From: Variovorax paradoxus
Lineage (GTDB): Bacteria > Pseudomonadota > Gammaproteobacteria > Burkholderiales > Burkholderiaceae_C
DNA: 64,000 bases
NCBI RefSeq assembly: GCF_018614875.1
Contig: NZ_JAGGNW010000031.1
Location: 82,099-146,098 of the forward strand
Direction of reading: 5' to 3'
The notes beneath the pieces are model-generated. The model saw nothing but the letters and a program-made list of their open reading frames with translations. It made no database searches and had not been told where the DNA came from. Positions 44,373 to 54,274 of this stretch are shown one piece after another (the first letter of the stretch is position 1; each line of letters begins with the position of its first letter). The translations under genes and the position numbers were made by a program.

Positions 44373-45409
44373 GCCATCAGCTCCACCTTGCCGTTGGCCA
44401 AGGTCAGACCGTCAGAGACCACCGCCCGCTTTGCGTGCGCGCCGTAGAACGCGAGCACCGAATAGCTCTGCAGCTCATCGACATACTGAAAGTCGTAGCT
44501 GCCATCCACCGCGCTCCATTGCTCGCGAATCGGCATGGTGTCGCGCTCGCGCAGCAGCACGACACGACACCGATAGGGTTTGTTGACCGGCGCTACGTAG
44601 TCCAGGATCGAGCCTCGCACGCGGCCAACGCCCTGCCCAAGGTCGCCCAGCAGGTAGTTCTTGCGGCCGATCCGCCCCTCGCTCAGCACGCGCATCGCGA
44701 CCGGCGCGCCCGTCCATGCCAGCGAGTTCACGAGCTTCAGGTCATCGAGGCGCGCCGCAGTCAACGGTGCAGCGTTGTATGTGACCACCGCTGTGATTTC
44801 CCGCGTGGTGCCAGCCGCCACCGTGTCCATGAGCGCGCCCGCCAGATTGACCGTGCCGTCCATGACGTAGAGCGGAACAGGCGTGTCTCCTGCAGGCGCG
44901 GACACGATCAGCACGATGCTGGAGCTGCCGTTGAGCCGCATCGCAAAGTCCGCGACGTTGACGGGCGTCGTCGTGCTCTGGTACTGCTGCACCCGCCCGC
45001 CGATGATCGTGGTGGTGCCGGCGCGCTGCAGCTTGAGGCCGACGCTCTTCAAGTCGGCCTGCGGGTGGAACGTGAACAGAACGTCTGGCCGGTCAGTAAG
45101 CAAGTTCATGCGGCTCACGTTCGGGATCGTCTGGACCGTGACGTTGTTGGTGTTAGCCGGCGCCTTCTTGTAGAAGCCGACGCCGCCCTCGGAGGACACC
45201 ATGCCGACGATGATCGGCGAGCTCCCCATGGGCGGTGCCGCAAAATTGACAGCCCACGAACCGTCATCGGCATCCATTGCATAGAGGCTGGCCGTCGGCG
45301 AGACACCCAACTCCGCCGCCCAGGCAGCGTAGGCGGCCGCGGGCGCCGCCGCCCCGGCCGCAGCCGCATAGTCCACCGAAATCTGATTGCCCAGATCGAC
45401 CGTTGCCAT
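44369..45409 (-). CDS. Phage structural protein (tail tip/fibre module), hypothetical
   Basis: A 346-residue protein, beta-rich, with a C-terminal domain that resembles a carboxypeptidase-regulatory/Ig-like fold (YRCRVVLLRERDTMPIREQW, then SYDFQYVDELQSYSVLAFYG). Such domains are common on phage tips. No catalytic motif is visible. Confidence 0.6.
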   Translation of the reverse strand: MATVDLGNQISVDYAAAAGAAAPAAAYAAWAAELGVSPTASLYAMDADDGSWAVNFAAPPMGSSPIIVGMVSSEGGVGFYKKAPANTNNVTVQTIPNVSRMNLLTDRPDVLFTFHPQADLKSVGLKLQRAGTTTIIGGRVQQYQSTTTPVNVADFAMRLNGSSSIVLIVSAPAGDTPVPLYVMDGTVNLAGALMDTVAAGTTREITAVVTYNAAPLTAARLDDLKLVNSLAWTGAPVAMRVLSEGRIGRKNYLLGDLGQGVGRVRGSILDYVAPVNKPYRCRVVLLRERDTMPIREQWSAVDGSYDFQYVDELQSYSVLAFYGAHAKRAVVSDGLTLANGKVELMA

Positions 45410-45412
45410 GTC

Positions 45413-46624
45413 TTAGCGCCACGGCCCGGTGACGTCGATGGGGACCGCACCGAACGTGGCGGAGGCCGTGGTTTCCAACGCCGAGGACGAGGTCAGCATC
45501 ACGATGAACCTGCGGCCATCGGTCGCCGTGAATTTGTCGAAGTTGTTGAACACTCCCGCGAGCCGATCCTGGGGGATGTGATGGACACCGGGCACGAACG
45601 CGCGGATGCCCAGGAATCCCACCTGAACGATCGCGCGCCGACTGAGCCGGATCGCCCCATCCACGCATTCATTGGGGAAGATGCCCAGCAACGTGTCTTG
45701 CCCCGAAGCCGCCGTGCTGATGCCGGTCAAGGCACGGGCGAACTGAGGCACCGCCGATCCCAGACCGGTATGCGTTCGCGGCGAAAAGGTTGTGTTATTG
45801 GCACCGTCCCAACGACGGTCAAGTCCGCCGTCGATGCTGGAGCTTGTGACACTCTGCAGGCTGCAGTTCAAGAAGCAGGCATAGGGATCACCGCCTGGTT
45901 TCTGCGTGACCGGATCGCCGAAACCTCGGGTGACCGTGCCGAGGTAGCCCGAGCTGGTCGGGAGCGCCGCCGCGTTCGTGAAATAGAAGACCTTGCTGTC
46001 TCCCGAAAGGAGCCACTGCGTCGCTGCTCCGTTGGCGGCCGAACTCTTCGCCCAGTAGCCGCCGCCCGCGATCTGCGCAGGCGTCGGAAACGGGCCTACA
46101 CCACTGTCGACATCGGTCATCGACTCGTAACCGATCACGCGCGCGACCGTGGTGCCGCTGTCATCGACACGCAGATAGCATCCCGAGCCGGTGGGGTCTG
46201 CACTCTTGTAAACCGCCTTGTTGGCGCCCGCGTAGACCTTTGTCCAACCCAAAGGTGCCATCTTCATGGTGATGGTGCCGGTATAGACGCCGTCCGGGAG
46301 TGCCGTTGCAAACGTCACGCTGTTGCCGGCCGCGGCCTTCGTCGTGATCTTCTGTTCGCCGTTGAGGTCCGCGAAGCCCGCTGGCCCGCCAGTTACCCCC
46401 GCAATCAACACCACCGAATCCGGCGTCGCGGAGTGCGCACCCGCGTAGGCCGCCGTGGCGACACCGCCGGCAACGGTCAGGGATGAGAGTGTCTTGATGT
46501 CAAAGCCATCCCTCAGGCACGCATCCAGGAGCGCGATAAGGGAGCCTGCGGTGCCCGAAAGCACAGGGGCGCCCGACATCTGACTGGTGAAGTGTTTGGT
46601 GCTTGTATCGACTACAGAAGCCAT
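45413..46624 (-). CDS. Phage structural protein, hypothetical
   Basis: A 403-residue protein starting MASVVDTSTKHFTSQMSGAP, with Gly/Thr/Ser-rich beta stretches and no signal peptide. It lies between the giant tail protein and the tail-tip genes, three bases from the next gene. Similar proteins occur in lambda-like Burkholderiales prophages as unassigned virion proteins. Confidence 0.6.
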   Translation of the reverse strand: MASVVDTSTKHFTSQMSGAPVLSGTAGSLIALLDACLRDGFDIKTLSSLTVAGGVATAAYAGAHSATPDSVVLIAGVTGGPAGFADLNGEQKITTKAAAGNSVTFATALPDGVYTGTITMKMAPLGWTKVYAGANKAVYKSADPTGSGCYLRVDDSGTTVARVIGYESMTDVDSGVGPFPTPAQIAGGGYWAKSSAANGAATQWLLSGDSKVFYFTNAAALPTSSGYLGTVTRGFGDPVTQKPGGDPYACFLNCSLQSVTSSSIDGGLDRRWDGANNTTFSPRTHTGLGSAVPQFARALTGISTAASGQDTLLGIFPNECVDGAIRLSRRAIVQVGFLGIRAFVPGVHHIPQDRLAGVFNNFDKFTATDGRRFIVMLTSSSALETTASATFGAVPIDVTGPWR

Positions 46625-46648
46625 TTGAATTCCTCTTGCTTTCTTGAA

Positions 46649-49600
46649 TCAGGGACGGTCCACGCCGATGCGCACGAGCAGTTCGAACGAGTCGTCCAGC
46701 ACGGTCTCGGCGCCCATCTGCACGGTGCGGATGACGACAAAAGGGAACGTGGCCCCCACGGTGTTGAAGCGGATCACGGAGCCGGCCGGCCAGCCACCCG
46801 AGCCGAAGCCGGCCGCGGGAATGCGCATGTACGGCACGCCCGAGGGGCCGACCGGCTCGCAATCGGCCGTGAGGCTCTGGCCGGTCACGATCTGGCCGAC
46901 GTGCTCGCCGATTAAGTTGTAGGCGGTGCCGCTGCCGTTGATCTGGATGCGCCAGCGTTCGGTGACCGCGCCTTTGTTCGTGACGGTGATCGGGTAGTCG
47001 ATGTCGTTGAACGTCGGGTCGGCCGCGTTGCCAATCAGGCTGTCGGACCATTGGCCGGTCCAGCTCTGCTGATCGAACAGCAGCGATACCCGGGCCTTCA
47101 CGTCGCCCATGCGCACGGCGCTGCTCACGTAGGTGTCGCCAGCGCTGTAGTCGTGCGTGAGGCGGCTCGCGAACGAGAGGCGGCCATCGATCGACACGTC
47201 GGTGACGGTCAGCATGTCCTCGATGGTGTGCTCGTAGACCACGGGCTGCGCGAAGGCCGAGGCGTCGGTGATGGTGAGCGTGCCGGCGTCGAGGTTGCGC
47301 GTGTAGCCGGTCTCGATGGCGAGGCCATCGGCGCCGACCAAACGCGTGCGCGAGAGACGTTCCCGCCCCGCGTCCAGTGTCTGGCCATTGGACACCACGG
47401 CCGCCGGCAGGCGCTTGGTGTTGCCGATGACCGAGAGGCCGCCTTTTCGGAAGATCGGCACACGGCCGTCTGCCGGCAGTCGCACGGGGTCGAGGCCGAG
47501 CAGCGTCGCGTCCACGGGCAGCGAAGTGGTCGCGACCGCGTTGTAGCGGATCGTGTTGGCGAACACGGGAACCGGTTTCCAGATCTTGCCGTCGCTGCCG
47601 ACCGCTTCGGCGTCGTACCAAGGCTCCGACTCATGGCCGGCGGCGGTCACCCAGTCGCCAAACCGCACCTTCCCCACGCCCGTTGAGGCGTCCACGGTGC
47701 CGCGCACGTTCGCGCCGCTGATGAGGCCCGTGAGGTCGGCCGTGACGTTGACCGTGCCCCCGTTGAGCCTGGTCGCCAGGAGCTGCAGCGTCCCCGGTGC
47801 GATGGGCGCCACGGGCGTGCGAAACACCACGTATTCCACCGGCTGGCCGTTGAGTGCCGTCAGCAGACTGTTCACGGTGACGGTGCTCGACGCCGAGGCC
47901 GGCCACGCATCGAGGCTGGCCATGTTGGTGGCGTAGTCGTAGGTGCCGGCGTGCGTGGCCGCACCCGTGGCCGGGTCGAGGTCGGTGTAGAGCGCGCCGG
48001 CCCGGTCGAAATAGGTCTTCCCGCCCACGGTGAAATTCACGCTGCCCGGCACGCCGACCTCGCTCGCGTTCGGCAGGAGCTGAATCGACAGCTTGGGCTG
48101 ATTGAAGATCTGGCTCTTGGCCGTGCCGGCGCCGGCGACCCGGAAATCCGCCGTGACGAGCGCCGAGGCGTCCGCGGGCAGCGTGGCATTGAGCGGCACA
48201 TAGGTGTAGCCCGTCAGCGTATTGCGGAAGGCGCCCGGCAGGTTCGGCGACAGCACCGTGCCCAGGATGCCGAGCTGATTCACGGCCCATTGCGGCACCG
48301 GAACGGTCACGACCGCTTCGGGGTAGAGCTTGGCGACGCCGGTCGCGTAGGTGATCGTCCCGAACTCGACGCCCAGGCCGTCCACCAGCTTGCCATCGCC
48401 GTTGTCGGTGATGGTCTTCGTGGAAGCGAAGTTCTGCGGCACCCACATGTCCGCCGGCACGCCGCCGGTGGACATCAGCACGAGGTTCCAGCTCAGGGCC
48501 AGCGAGCGCGGCGCGACGTTGGTCTTGCCGAGGTTCAGCGTGATGCCGCCATCGACATCCCGCGCCGGCGCCGGGAACGCCTTGGCTTCCGGCGCGCCGT
48601 GGCTGTAGCCCACCGTGAAAGCGACGGACGACGCCGGCAGCGTGTTCGGCCGGAGATCGATGGTGCTGGCGGCGTAGTTGACCGGGCCGCTGGCGTCGCC
48701 TGTGAGGGCGCCGCTGCCGTTGTCGCTCGCATGGCGGGCCGCGCCGTCATTCCAGTCCACCGAGATGGTGCTCGCCTGCGCGGCGGCATTGTCGAGCGCC
48801 AGGCGGATCAACACCGCGGCGGGCAGCACGCCGCTGCGGTCCCGGTAGTTGGCCTTCGCGCCCCAGAAGTACAGCACCTCGCTGCCCACGTCGGGCAACG
48901 CGCCGAGCGTGGGCGCGACGGTGCCGGTCGTGTAGTCCACCGTGCCCGAGCCGATGCTCGAATCGGCGCCGCGCAGCCGGCCTGCGCCATCGTCGGCCAG
49001 TTCGTACCAGTTGGCGCCGGCGCGGTAGGCCACGCGCAGCGTGCCGGGCGCAGGCGGCGGAAGGATGGTCAGCGGGTAGTTGACGCGTCGGTTTTCCGCA
49101 GAAACGGCAATGGAAGCCGAGTCGGCCAGTTCGATGGGCGCCGCGGCCGGGCCGAAGGTGATCGCCTTCGTGCCCGTGATCTGCGGCGCGTCGCTTGCGA
49201 AGGTCAGCGTGCCGCCGACATAGGAGGTCGTGCCGATGGTGAGCGCGCCGAGTTTGAGCCGGCCGCCGTCATCGGTGATCGTGCCGGCGCCGGTCGCAAT
49301 CGACAACGTGCCGGCGTAGAAGGGATTGCCGAGCGTCAGCGCGGCGTTCGGCCCGATGAGCGCACCCGTGGTCAGCGTGACCACGCCCGCGCCCGACCGC
49401 ACGAGCGCAATGGAAGAGCCGGCCGCCGAGGTGTCCGTGATCGAGATTTCGGTGGTCGAGGTCGGCGCGACCTGGGTATCGATGCGGTCCACCTTCACCG
49501 ACAGGTCGCCGGTGGTGGCGTTCACCACCAGCCGGGACACGCCATAGAAGCGCGCCGCGTCGGCCACCAGCATGCGGTTGATCGCCGCCGCAGATTGCGT

Positions 49601-50239
49601 GCGCTCGAAGAGGCGGTTGGCCGCGGTGCCGGTGTAGTCGTGCTTGAGGCCGTCCTGCAGATCGCAGACGCAGACTTGCGCCTCGTAGTCCACGAATGAA
49701 TTGCCGGTGGAGTAGCTGTAGGTGCGGGTTTCCACCTTGACCTGCGTGAGGCGAACGGCTTCGCTGTTGCCGCCACCGCTGATCTGCAGCGTGCTGTTGA
49801 CGGTCGGCGGCGTGGCGCCAGGCCGCTGGAAGATCGACATCGAACTCTGCCCCTGCACATGGTTCGCGAGCAGGTAGCCGCTGAACTCTTCGCCGGGCGT
49901 TGTGTAGGCTTCGAGGCGACCTTGAATCGCAGCGCGGCGGTCGAAGAAGTCGTTGGTGACGAACAGGGTTGCCGACACGTTCGGGTCGAGCGGCGGCCGG
50001 GCAATGACGACGGTGCCGCCGAGCGCCGTATCCGTGTTGAGCGTCTGCACGGTGGCCGCCACCTTCATGATGGACACGTCGCCTTGCGCACGGTCCACCT
50101 CGCTGATGTCCTTGAAGATGGCATTGCTCTTGCCGTCGGGGATGACGGTGGAGGTCGGCGCGCCGCCGCCCTCGGGCACGTCGTCCATGACTTGGGTCGC
50201 CACGAGCTTGATATCGGATTCGAGAATGGTCATGGTCAA
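46649..50239 (-). CDS. Large phage tail protein (1196 residues)
   Basis: A very long, beta-rich protein with repeated modules ending in patterns such as DDGAGRLRGADSSIGSGTVD, DNGSGALTGDASGPVNYAAS and DNGDGKLVDGLGVEFGTITY. The modules (D-x-G-x-G-x-L followed by a beta strand) suggest tandem Ig-like or sandwich domains. It follows the tape-measure region and overlaps the upstream gene by four bases, so it is probably a central tail-tip or host-contact protein. Confidence 0.65.
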   Translation of the reverse strand: MTMTILESDIKLVATQVMDDVPEGGGAPTSTVIPDGKSNAIFKDISEVDRAQGDVSIMKVAATVQTLNTDTALGGTVVIARPPLDPNVSATLFVTNDFFDRRAAIQGRLEAYTTPGEEFSGYLLANHVQGQSSMSIFQRPGATPPTVNSTLQISGGGNSEAVRLTQVKVETRTYSYSTGNSFVDYEAQVCVCDLQDGLKHDYTGTAANRLFERTQSAAAINRMLVADAARFYGVSRLVVNATTGDLSVKVDRIDTQVAPTSTTEISITDTSAAGSSIALVRSGAGVVTLTTGALIGPNAALTLGNPFYAGTLSIATGAGTITDDGGRLKLGALTIGTTSYVGGTLTFASDAPQITGTKAITFGPAAAPIELADSASIAVSAENRRVNYPLTILPPPAPGTLRVAYRAGANWYELADDGAGRLRGADSSIGSGTVDYTTGTVAPTLGALPDVGSEVLYFWGAKANYRDRSGVLPAAVLIRLALDNAAAQASTISVDWNDGAARHASDNGSGALTGDASGPVNYAASTIDLRPNTLPASSVAFTVGYSHGAPEAKAFPAPARDVDGGITLNLGKTNVAPRSLALSWNLVLMSTGGVPADMWVPQNFASTKTITDNGDGKLVDGLGVEFGTITYATGVAKLYPEAVVTVPVPQWAVNQLGILGTVLSPNLPGAFRNTLTGYTYVPLNATLPADASALVTADFRVAGAGTAKSQIFNQPKLSIQLLPNASEVGVPGSVNFTVGGKTYFDRAGALYTDLDPATGAATHAGTYDYATNMASLDAWPASASSTVTVNSLLTALNGQPVEYVVFRTPVAPIAPGTLQLLATRLNGGTVNVTADLTGLISGANVRGTVDASTGVGKVRFGDWVTAAGHESEPWYDAEAVGSDGKIWKPVPVFANTIRYNAVATTSLPVDATLLGLDPVRLPADGRVPIFRKGGLSVIGNTKRLPAAVVSNGQTLDAGRERLSRTRLVGADGLAIETGYTRNLDAGTLTITDASAFAQPVVYEHTIEDMLTVTDVSIDGRLSFASRLTHDYSAGDTYVSSAVRMGDVKARVSLLFDQQSWTGQWSDSLIGNAADPTFNDIDYPITVTNKGAVTERWRIQINGSGTAYNLIGEHVGQIVTGQSLTADCEPVGPSGVPYMRIPAAGFGSGGWPAGSVIRFNTVGATFPFVVIRTVQMGAETVLDDSFELLVRIGVDRP

Positions 50240-50634
50240 ACGGTGATGAGCCGCACGGTGGCGACATAGGGGTAATCGGCGGCGGGCAGCTCGGGGCGCG
50301 CCAGCGGCTCACCGGAGACAGGCAGATCCACGGGCGCAAACTTCACGTTGAAGACGCGGCCATCGGCCAGGGTCAGGACGTGCGTATCGAACAGCGCGGC
50401 GTCGGCCAGGGCGACCAACTGCTCGAGAGGCTGACGTTTGATCCAGCCTGCGTCCTGTTGCCCCTGCAGCGTGATCGGGCGGCCCTTCTTCTTCAGCCCG
50501 CCATCGAGCAACAGCGCGCCGGTGGTCGAGCGTTCGGAGGTCCGCTCGTAGGCGCTCCATGCGAACTCATCCACCCAGACCATGCCGCGGGGGATCTGGA
50601 TGGCGCCGAGGGTGTGAAACTTGGTGGTTGCCAC
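50236..50634 (-). CDS. Phage tail protein (distal tail region), hypothetical
   Basis: A 132-residue protein: FHTLGAIQIPRGMVWVDEFAW, LLDGGLKKKGRPITLQGQQD, FDTHVLTLADGRVFNVKFAP. Position directly after the tape measure is where distal or minor tail proteins are encoded. Two bases separate it from the tape-measure end. Confidence 0.65.
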   Translation of the reverse strand: MATTKFHTLGAIQIPRGMVWVDEFAWSAYERTSERSTTGALLLDGGLKKKGRPITLQGQQDAGWIKRQPLEQLVALADAALFDTHVLTLADGRVFNVKFAPVDLPVSGEPLARPELPAADYPYVATVRLITV

Positions 50635-50636
50635 GG

Positions 50637-51092
50637 TCAGCCCCTGGACGCGCTGCCGCGCGCGGCGCGCAGTTCGGTGAACAAACCTTCGATGGCGCCG
50701 GCGCCGGCGGGATCGGTGTTGACGGTGCCCAGGTCGCGCCCGTTGAGGTTCAGTTCGAGCCGCACCGTGCGGCTGCTTTCGGGCCGCGGGATCGTGGTGG
50801 GCACGCCGGCGGCCGGCCCGTCCTGTCCGAAGGTGATCTTCTCGGCGGCCTTGAGCAGCGCGAAGCTCAGCGTGTCGCCGCCGTACTTCTTCTGGCCGGG
50901 GTTGTTGAAGAACTGGACGTTCCCCTTCTCGTCGGCGAATTCGCGGGCGATGCGGCGCGCGGTTGCGTCGTCGTTGACGCCGGCGCTTTTGAGGAATGCG
51001 GCGATGCCCGTCATCGTGCCGAGGTCGCTTCCGGCGTTGACGGTCTTGCCGTTCTTGTCGGTCGAGAAGCCGCCCGCGTCACGGCCGAGGCG
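50637..51092 (-). pseudogene. C-terminal remainder of the tape measure protein beyond an amber codon
   Basis: The 152 codons after TAG 51095-51093 remain open in the same frame as the tape measure and read like a typical tape-measure C-terminus (GFSTDKNGKTVNAGSDLGTM, then ARRIAREFADEKGNVQFFNN). An internal ATG at 51014 could yield a 125-residue fragment. The simplest reading is that a single base change (for example CAG to TAG) cut the gene. Amber suppression would restore it. Confidence 0.7.
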
Positions 51093-53354
51093 CTAGTTCT
51101 CCAGCGCGTTTTCCCGCTCTTTCAGAGCGTTGGCCTTCTCGCGTGCCTCGATGTCGCGCTCGCGTGCGTTCGTGACCTCGCGCAGGGCGCCGGCCAGGCC
51201 GTAGGCCGATTGCGTCGCGTCGTTCTGCGCGTCACGCAGCTTGACCGTGGAGCGGCCCGCACTGTCGAGCACGACCTCGAAGCCGCGCATCGCGGCCTGT
51301 GCCTGCACCCAGCCCGGCGCCACGCCGTTGCCGGCGGCGATGGCGGCCTCGGCGGCGCGCTTCCATGCTTCGCCCAGGCCGATGGCCGTCGCTTGCCCGC
51401 TGTCGCGAATCAGCTCGTAGTCGCGCAGTGCGGTCTTCGCGACCGTCTCCAACTCTACTTTGGTCTGCACGCCGGCGCGCTGGAAGGCGGCGGCAATCTC
51501 GGCCGCGGCCTCGGCCTGCGCCTTCTTGTTCGCACCCGCCGCGTCGGCCGCCGCGAGATTGGCCTTCTTCAGCTCGTCGAGCTTCTGCACGGCCAGCTCG
51601 AAATTCTTCGTCTCGATGGCCTGCGCATATTCGGCCCGCAGACGCTCGACCGTGGCACGGGCTTCCTCCGCCTTCACCTTCTGCGCCTCGGCCGCGCTGG
51701 CGGCCTTCTGGCCGGCTTCCTGCGCGGTGTCGCCGGCGGCCTGCATCTCGGCGGCCATGTTCGTGAACGCCGCCGCGCTGCTGGTCGCCGCTGCTGTCGT
51801 GGTCGCCGCGTCACCGGTCAGGCCCGCCCAGCCGGCGCGCGCCTGCTCGGCGCCTTCGGCCGCACGGTCGAAGGCCGCGCCCGCCTTCTCGCCGAAGGCA
51901 TCGGCCACCGCGCCGGTGGCCTCGGCCGAGGTGCGCACCTCTTCGGCCGCCGACTTGAACGCCGCCGACACAGCGCCGAAGGTGATCTTCGAGAGGCCCG
52001 ACATGATGAGCGCGAGGCCCGTCTGCACGGCGCTGACCACGGTCGCCATGGCTTCGGCCTGCTTGTAGATGGCGGCGAGCACGACGTTGGCGCCGGCCAC
52101 CATGACGCCCCACACGGTCTGCACGATGTTGCCCGTGGTCTGCGCCTTCTGGCCGAAGCTGTCGAGCAGCGCGCCGGCGCGGTCGGCCAGCGCCTGCACC
52201 TTCGCCAGGATGGCGGGCACATCGACGCTCGCGACAAAGGCCTGCACCCACTTGATGCCGTTCTGAAATGCCGTCGCCAGCGCGGACCCGAACCGCCCCA
52301 CCGTGCCATCGGCCACGGCCGTGCGCAGCGCGCCGGACAACTGCTCGACGCCTTGCTTCAGGACGGGGAGGATCGGCGTGGTCAGCGCGTTGACCGTCGA
52401 ATCCCACGCCGTGCGCAGGCCGTTGAGCGCGCCGTTGAGATTCGCCTGCATGATGGCCGCGGTCTCGGCCGCGCTGCCCTTTGCGTTGTGCAGCTTCGTC
52501 GTCAGCGCGTCGAGCGAAACGATGCCTTGATTCAGCAGCGCGCGCAGCGCCGGGCCGGCTTCCTGCCCGACCGCCGCAATGGCCCGTTGTCCGGCCGGGC
52601 CGGCCGCGGCCAGCTCGTGCAGCATCTTTTCGAAGTTGCCCGTCGTGATGCCGGTGGCGGCCAGCTCCGTGCGGAACTTGCTGGCCGGGTCGGAAAACTG
52701 CGCAAAGATGCTGTTCAGCGCCGTGCCGGCGCGGCTGGCATCGATGCCCGCATCGGCAAACTTGCCCACGATGGCCACCGTGGATTCGAGGCTCAGGCCG
52801 AGCGTGTTCGCGAGCGGGGCCGCATAACTCAGTGCCTGCGCCAGGCCCGACACGCTGGTGTTCGTGGCGCTCGCGCCGAGCGCAAGCACGTCGGCCACGC
52901 GGCCGGCATCGGCAAAGGAGAGGCCCAAGCCGTTGACGATCTTCGTCAGGTACTCGGCCGAGGTGGCGAGTTCGACATCGCCGGCGCGCGCGAGCTGCAT
53001 CGCCGCAGGCAGCGTGGCGATGGTGTCGCGCACGTTGAGGCCGGCCTTCGCCAGGTTCTCCAGTGCGCCAGCGGCCTCAAGTTCGGTGAACCCATACCGG
53101 GCATCGGCCGCGGCCTCCTGCGCCGCCTTGCGCAGCGCGCGCATCTCGGCCGCGGTGGCACCGGTGGCGGCCTGCACACGGCTCAGCGCCTGCTCAAAGT
53201 CCGCCCCACCCTTCACCCATCCGGCGAACGCCTGAATGCCGAAGTAGCCCAGCACGACGGCCGCAAAAGCGGCAAGCCGCGCTTGCAGCTTGTCGAACAC
53301 CTTGGACGCATCGTCCTTGGCGTTGATAACGATCTGAATGGGCTTGAAGGCCAA
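51093..53354 (-). CDS. Phage tail tape measure protein (cut by an amber codon)
   Basis: A 753-residue protein with TP901-like N-terminal core (GATAAEMRALRKAAQEAAADA, FTELEAAGALENLAKAG, DAGIDASRAGTALNSIFAQF), several hydrophobic stretches and long coiled coils. It sets tail length and helps DNA ejection. The start is TTG 53354 (reading M-A-F-K-P). The frame ends at TAG 51093-51095 but is open beyond for 152 codons, giving about 905 residues if read through. Confidence 0.88.
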   Translation of the reverse strand: MAFKPIQIVINAKDDASKVFDKLQARLAAFAAVVLGYFGIQAFAGWVKGGADFEQALSRVQAATGATAAEMRALRKAAQEAAADARYGFTELEAAGALENLAKAGLNVRDTIATLPAAMQLARAGDVELATSAEYLTKIVNGLGLSFADAGRVADVLALGASATNTSVSGLAQALSYAAPLANTLGLSLESTVAIVGKFADAGIDASRAGTALNSIFAQFSDPASKFRTELAATGITTGNFEKMLHELAAAGPAGQRAIAAVGQEAGPALRALLNQGIVSLDALTTKLHNAKGSAAETAAIMQANLNGALNGLRTAWDSTVNALTTPILPVLKQGVEQLSGALRTAVADGTVGRFGSALATAFQNGIKWVQAFVASVDVPAILAKVQALADRAGALLDSFGQKAQTTGNIVQTVWGVMVAGANVVLAAIYKQAEAMATVVSAVQTGLALIMSGLSKITFGAVSAAFKSAAEEVRTSAEATGAVADAFGEKAGAAFDRAAEGAEQARAGWAGLTGDAATTTAAATSSAAAFTNMAAEMQAAGDTAQEAGQKAASAAEAQKVKAEEARATVERLRAEYAQAIETKNFELAVQKLDELKKANLAAADAAGANKKAQAEAAAEIAAAFQRAGVQTKVELETVAKTALRDYELIRDSGQATAIGLGEAWKRAAEAAIAAGNGVAPGWVQAQAAMRGFEVVLDSAGRSTVKLRDAQNDATQSAYGLAGALREVTNARERDIEAREKANALKERENALEN

Positions 53355-53390
53355 CGGGGAACCTTTGGGTGTTGAGAGAAGAGGACCGGT

Positions 53391-53455
53391 GCGGCGACGG
53401 TTGGCGCCTCAAGCGAAGCGCCAGGCGTCGCCGCCGCTCAGTTCAAGCGGCGGCG
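53391..53455. promoter_or_regulatory. Two overlapping strong stem-loops ahead of the tape measure gene
   Basis: Stem 1: GCGGCGAC (53391-53398) pairs with GTCGCCGC (53427-53434), with inner arms TGGCGC (53402-53407) and GCGCCA (53418-53423). Stem 2: CGCCGCCGCT (53429-53438) pairs with AGCGGCGGCG (53446-53455), loop of 7. The stems share 53429-53434, so they cannot both form. The site lies in the 111-bp gap between the tail-tube stop and the tape-measure start and could tune expression of downstream tail genes. Confidence 0.6.
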
Positions 53456-53465
53456 AAGCGAGGGG

Positions 53466-54254
53466 TTAAACCTCCACCGGACGGCCATCGACAAAGATCG
53501 CGACACCATTCGACGGCGTCAGAACCTCGATGTCGAACTCCATCTGTACATAGTTGTCGTCGCTGGTGATGAGCGACATGTCGCCGGTGGGCGCCAGCGT
53601 CACGAGGGGGCAGTAGGTGTCGCTCTGCTCGCCTTCCGCCACGTTCGAAAGGACGCGCAATGCGCCGCGCAACTCGGCCTTATCGCCGGACTTGATCCTC
53701 AGCCAGGTGGTCGCCGGCTTTGAATAGGCGACCTTGATCTTCCCGGCCGGAATGGCACCGCCCGCGAGGACCTGCAGGCGCCCGAGTGCCGCATCGACGG
53801 TGTAGTCAGTGCCCAGTTCGTACGGCTCGCCGCCGGCATCGGGCGTGACCACCACCGCCGAAACCTTGCGCGCGCCCGCCGGATTGGCGTCGGTGCGGCC
53901 GAGCTGGTAGAAAAGGCCGGGGAGCACCGTGATTTCTTCCGCGGCCACGGCCCCGGTCGCCTGTGAAACGGTCGACTTGTCGCCCGAGATGAACATCGCC
54001 TTGTTGTCGGCGCTCATGTTGTCGCAGGTGATCTTGCCGGTGCGGTCGATACGCACGACGCGATTCGCATCCTTCACACCCGGGCCGGATTCGGCGCTGT
54101 AGTGCGGCGCCTTCTCGGTCGAGATGTTGAGCGTGACGGTGGGGCAATTGCCGAGGTGGCGCTCGCCCGTGAGCTGGTCGGCCGCGTCGAGCACGTCGAA
54201 GAAGACGCGACCGCGCGGGATGATGTACTGACTTTTTTCGTAGATGTTTGCCAT
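53466..54254 (-). CDS. Phage major tail tube protein
   Basis: A 262-residue protein starting MANIYEKSQYIIPRGRVFFD with TVTLNISTEKAPHYSAESGP, a typical tail-tube opening, and an Ig-like C-terminal part. GGAG precedes the start at 54254. It is the tube that surrounds the tape measure. Confidence 0.75.
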   Translation of the reverse strand: MANIYEKSQYIIPRGRVFFDVLDAADQLTGERHLGNCPTVTLNISTEKAPHYSAESGPGVKDANRVVRIDRTGKITCDNMSADNKAMFISGDKSTVSQATGAVAAEEITVLPGLFYQLGRTDANPAGARKVSAVVVTPDAGGEPYELGTDYTVDAALGRLQVLAGGAIPAGKIKVAYSKPATTWLRIKSGDKAELRGALRVLSNVAEGEQSDTYCPLVTLAPTGDMSLITSDDNYVQMEFDIEVLTPSNGVAIFVDGRPVEV

Positions 54255-54274
54255 GGTGGCTCCGTAAATTGGTT

